From an uncultured Oscillibacter sp. (GTDB taxonomy: Bacteria; Bacillota; Clostridia; Oscillospirales; Oscillospiraceae), in assembly GCA_910587875.1 (NCBI GenBank), contig CAJUOD010000074.1:1-14181 (forward strand): a DNA stretch of 14,181 nt. Direction: 5' to 3'. Every line of letters begins with the position of its first letter. Position 1 is the stretch's first letter. Both the position numbers and the translations under genes were made by a program. The notes beneath the pieces were generated by a model. That model saw only the letters and a program-made list of their open reading frames with translations. It was not told the DNA's origin and did no database searches. This document shows positions 13,904 to 14,181 of the stretch, in pieces.

Positions 13904-13919
13904 CCTCCAAGCTGGGAGG
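13904..13919. promoter_or_regulatory. Dyad between the divergent uppP and small-peptide promoters
   Basis: CCTCC (13904-13908) and GGAGG (13915-13919) flank AGCT in a nearly perfect 16-bp dyad (CCTCC-A-AGCT-G-GGAGG). It lies between the leftward uppP promoter and the rightward promoter at 13929, so a protein bound here could affect both. No known operator was recognised. Confidence 0.3.
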
Positions 13920-13928
13920 CCCGTAGAA

Positions 13929-13957
13929 TTGACAAAAACCGACAAAGCCTATAAAAT
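13929..13957 (+). promoter_or_regulatory. Strong sigma-A promoter of the 31-residue peptide
   Basis: A perfect TTGACA (13929-13934), a 17-nt spacer and TAAAAT (13952-13957, 5/6) make the best sigma-A promoter in the window, in an A-rich island. Transcription should start near 13964, leaving a structured leader of about 90 nt before the ATG at 14053. Confidence 0.75.
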
Positions 13958-13979
13958 AAAAACACCCCCGCGAAGGGGG
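13952..13979 (-). terminator. Leftward terminator; on plus, the 5'-end hairpin of the small mRNA
   Basis: CCCCC (13965-13969) and GGGGG (13975-13979) enclose a 5-nt loop. On the minus strand the stem is followed by TGTTTTTATTTTA (13964-13952), a good intrinsic terminator tail. It would stop leftward transcripts coming from beyond 13979, including any antisense RNA to the small ORF. On the plus strand the same stem falls at the predicted 5' end of the small-peptide mRNA, where it could protect the end. Confidence 0.6.
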
Positions 13980-14010
13980 ATAGAAGGAGCGCTGTTGTAT
14001 CCAGGCGGTT

Positions 14011-14051
14011 AGCTCATTTCCCTGAGATTCCAATCGAAGGGAGGTGAGGCT
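14011..14051 (+). promoter_or_regulatory. Hairpin that hides the ribosome binding site of the small ORF
   Basis: CTCATTTCCCT (14013-14023) pairs over all eleven positions (two G-U) with AGGGAGGTGAG (14038-14048), which contains the entire Shine-Dalgarno. AG 14011-14012 can add two pairs with CT 14050-14051 across a bulged G. The loop is 14 nt. Translation should be low unless the helix opens. Confidence 0.7.
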
Positions 14052-14052
14052 G

Positions 14053-14148
14053 ATGGGAAATGGACGCGGAATGCGCATTCTGCGTTTTGCGGTATCGCTG
14101 GTGGCGGCTTTGCTGCTGCTGGCGTACTTGTCCCCAAAAGCGTGCTAG
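14053..14148 (+). CDS. 31-residue hydrophobic peptide, possible type I toxin
   Basis: The ORF reads MGNGRGMRILR, then a hydrophobic stretch FAVSLVAALLLLAYL (residues 12-26), then SPKAC and TAG. A basic start, one membrane segment and a short polar end give the shape of many type I toxins and other small membrane proteins. The Shine-Dalgarno GGGAGG (14039-14044) is strong and well spaced but locked in the helix at 14011-14051. The promoter at 13929 is near consensus and a hairpin sits at the mRNA 5' end. Right after the stop an imperfect dyad (CCGTCCGG 14149-14156, CCGAACGG 14164-14171) may fold the 3' end. An antisense RNA has not been seen and no known family was recognised. A leader peptide for a gene beyond the window is the main alternative. 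Confidence 0.6.
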   Translation: MGNGRGMRILRFAVSLVAALLLLAYLSPKAC

Positions 14149-14171
14149 CCGTCCGGCCGGTACCCGAACGG
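14149..14171 (+). other. 3' stem-loop after the small ORF
   Basis: CCGTCCGG (14149-14156) pairs with CCGAACGG (14164-14171) with one mismatch around a 7-nt loop. No T-tract follows before the window ends, so it may be an mRNA-end structure or part of a terminator that is cut off. Confidence 0.35.
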
Positions 14172-14181
14172 TCAACCTCAT

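Noticed and set aside
14040..14181. Minus-strand promoter for an antisense RNA over the small ORF
   Set aside because: TTGACC at the right edge (14176-14171) has no -10 box at 15-19 nt. The antisense RNA is suggested only by the terminator at 13979-13952, so no feature was reported.
1..14181. CRISPR array, tRNA, rRNA, IS element or prophage
   Set aside because: No regularly spaced repeats, no cloverleaf or rRNA sequence, no transposase or phage protein was recognised on either strand.

Overview
The window is GC-rich (by eye about two thirds G+C) chromosomal DNA, densely packed, with GTG starts and strong AGGAGG-type ribosome binding sites. The gene types (COG2509 FAD dehydrogenase, AraC/MATE pair, FtsK/SpoIIIE, an RsgI-like anti-sigma factor with an extracytoplasmic NPS motif) fit a high-GC gut Clostridia, most likely Oscillospiraceae. 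That assignment is inference from gene style, not from a marker gene.

Layout. (1) 3-2254, +: a 5'-truncated FAD-dependent dehydrogenase overlapping a D-2-hydroxyacid dehydrogenase. (2) 2262-2510, -: two homologous, tandem 19- and 21-residue hydrophobic peptide genes, each with a near-perfect ribosome binding site, followed by a leftward terminator. They are too short for routine gene callers. (3) 2550-3519, +: an AraC regulator behind a hairpin-rich leader. (4) 5771-3557, -: a second AraC regulator 13 nt ahead of a MATE exporter, a probable operon. (5) 6003-6506, +: a dihydrofolate reductase with an unusual cofactor loop, then a strong terminator whose T-tract doubles as the -35 region of recG (6604-8652). 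(6) 8804-10327, +: a three-gene unit of a secreted DxDGDG-repeat protein, an ECF sigma factor whose coding sequence holds several strong inverted repeats, and a membrane RsgI-like anti-sigma factor. (7) 13823-10374, -: uppP followed by ftsK/spoIIIE. (8) 13929-14181, +: a consensus promoter driving a 31-codon hydrophobic peptide whose Shine-Dalgarno is locked in an 11-bp helix, an arrangement typical of type I toxin mRNAs.

How it fits together. recG, ftsK and uppP are housekeeping (fork rescue, chromosome segregation, lipid-carrier recycling). The sigma/anti-sigma pair with its secreted, probably calcium-binding neighbour looks like a cell-surface sensing module. The second AraC gene probably controls the MATE exporter. 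The least explained parts, and the best candidates for something undescribed, are the twin tiny membrane peptides at 2309-2473, the hairpin-controlled peptide at 14053-14148, and the inverted repeats inside the sigma gene. No tRNA, rRNA, CRISPR array, IS element or prophage gene was seen.
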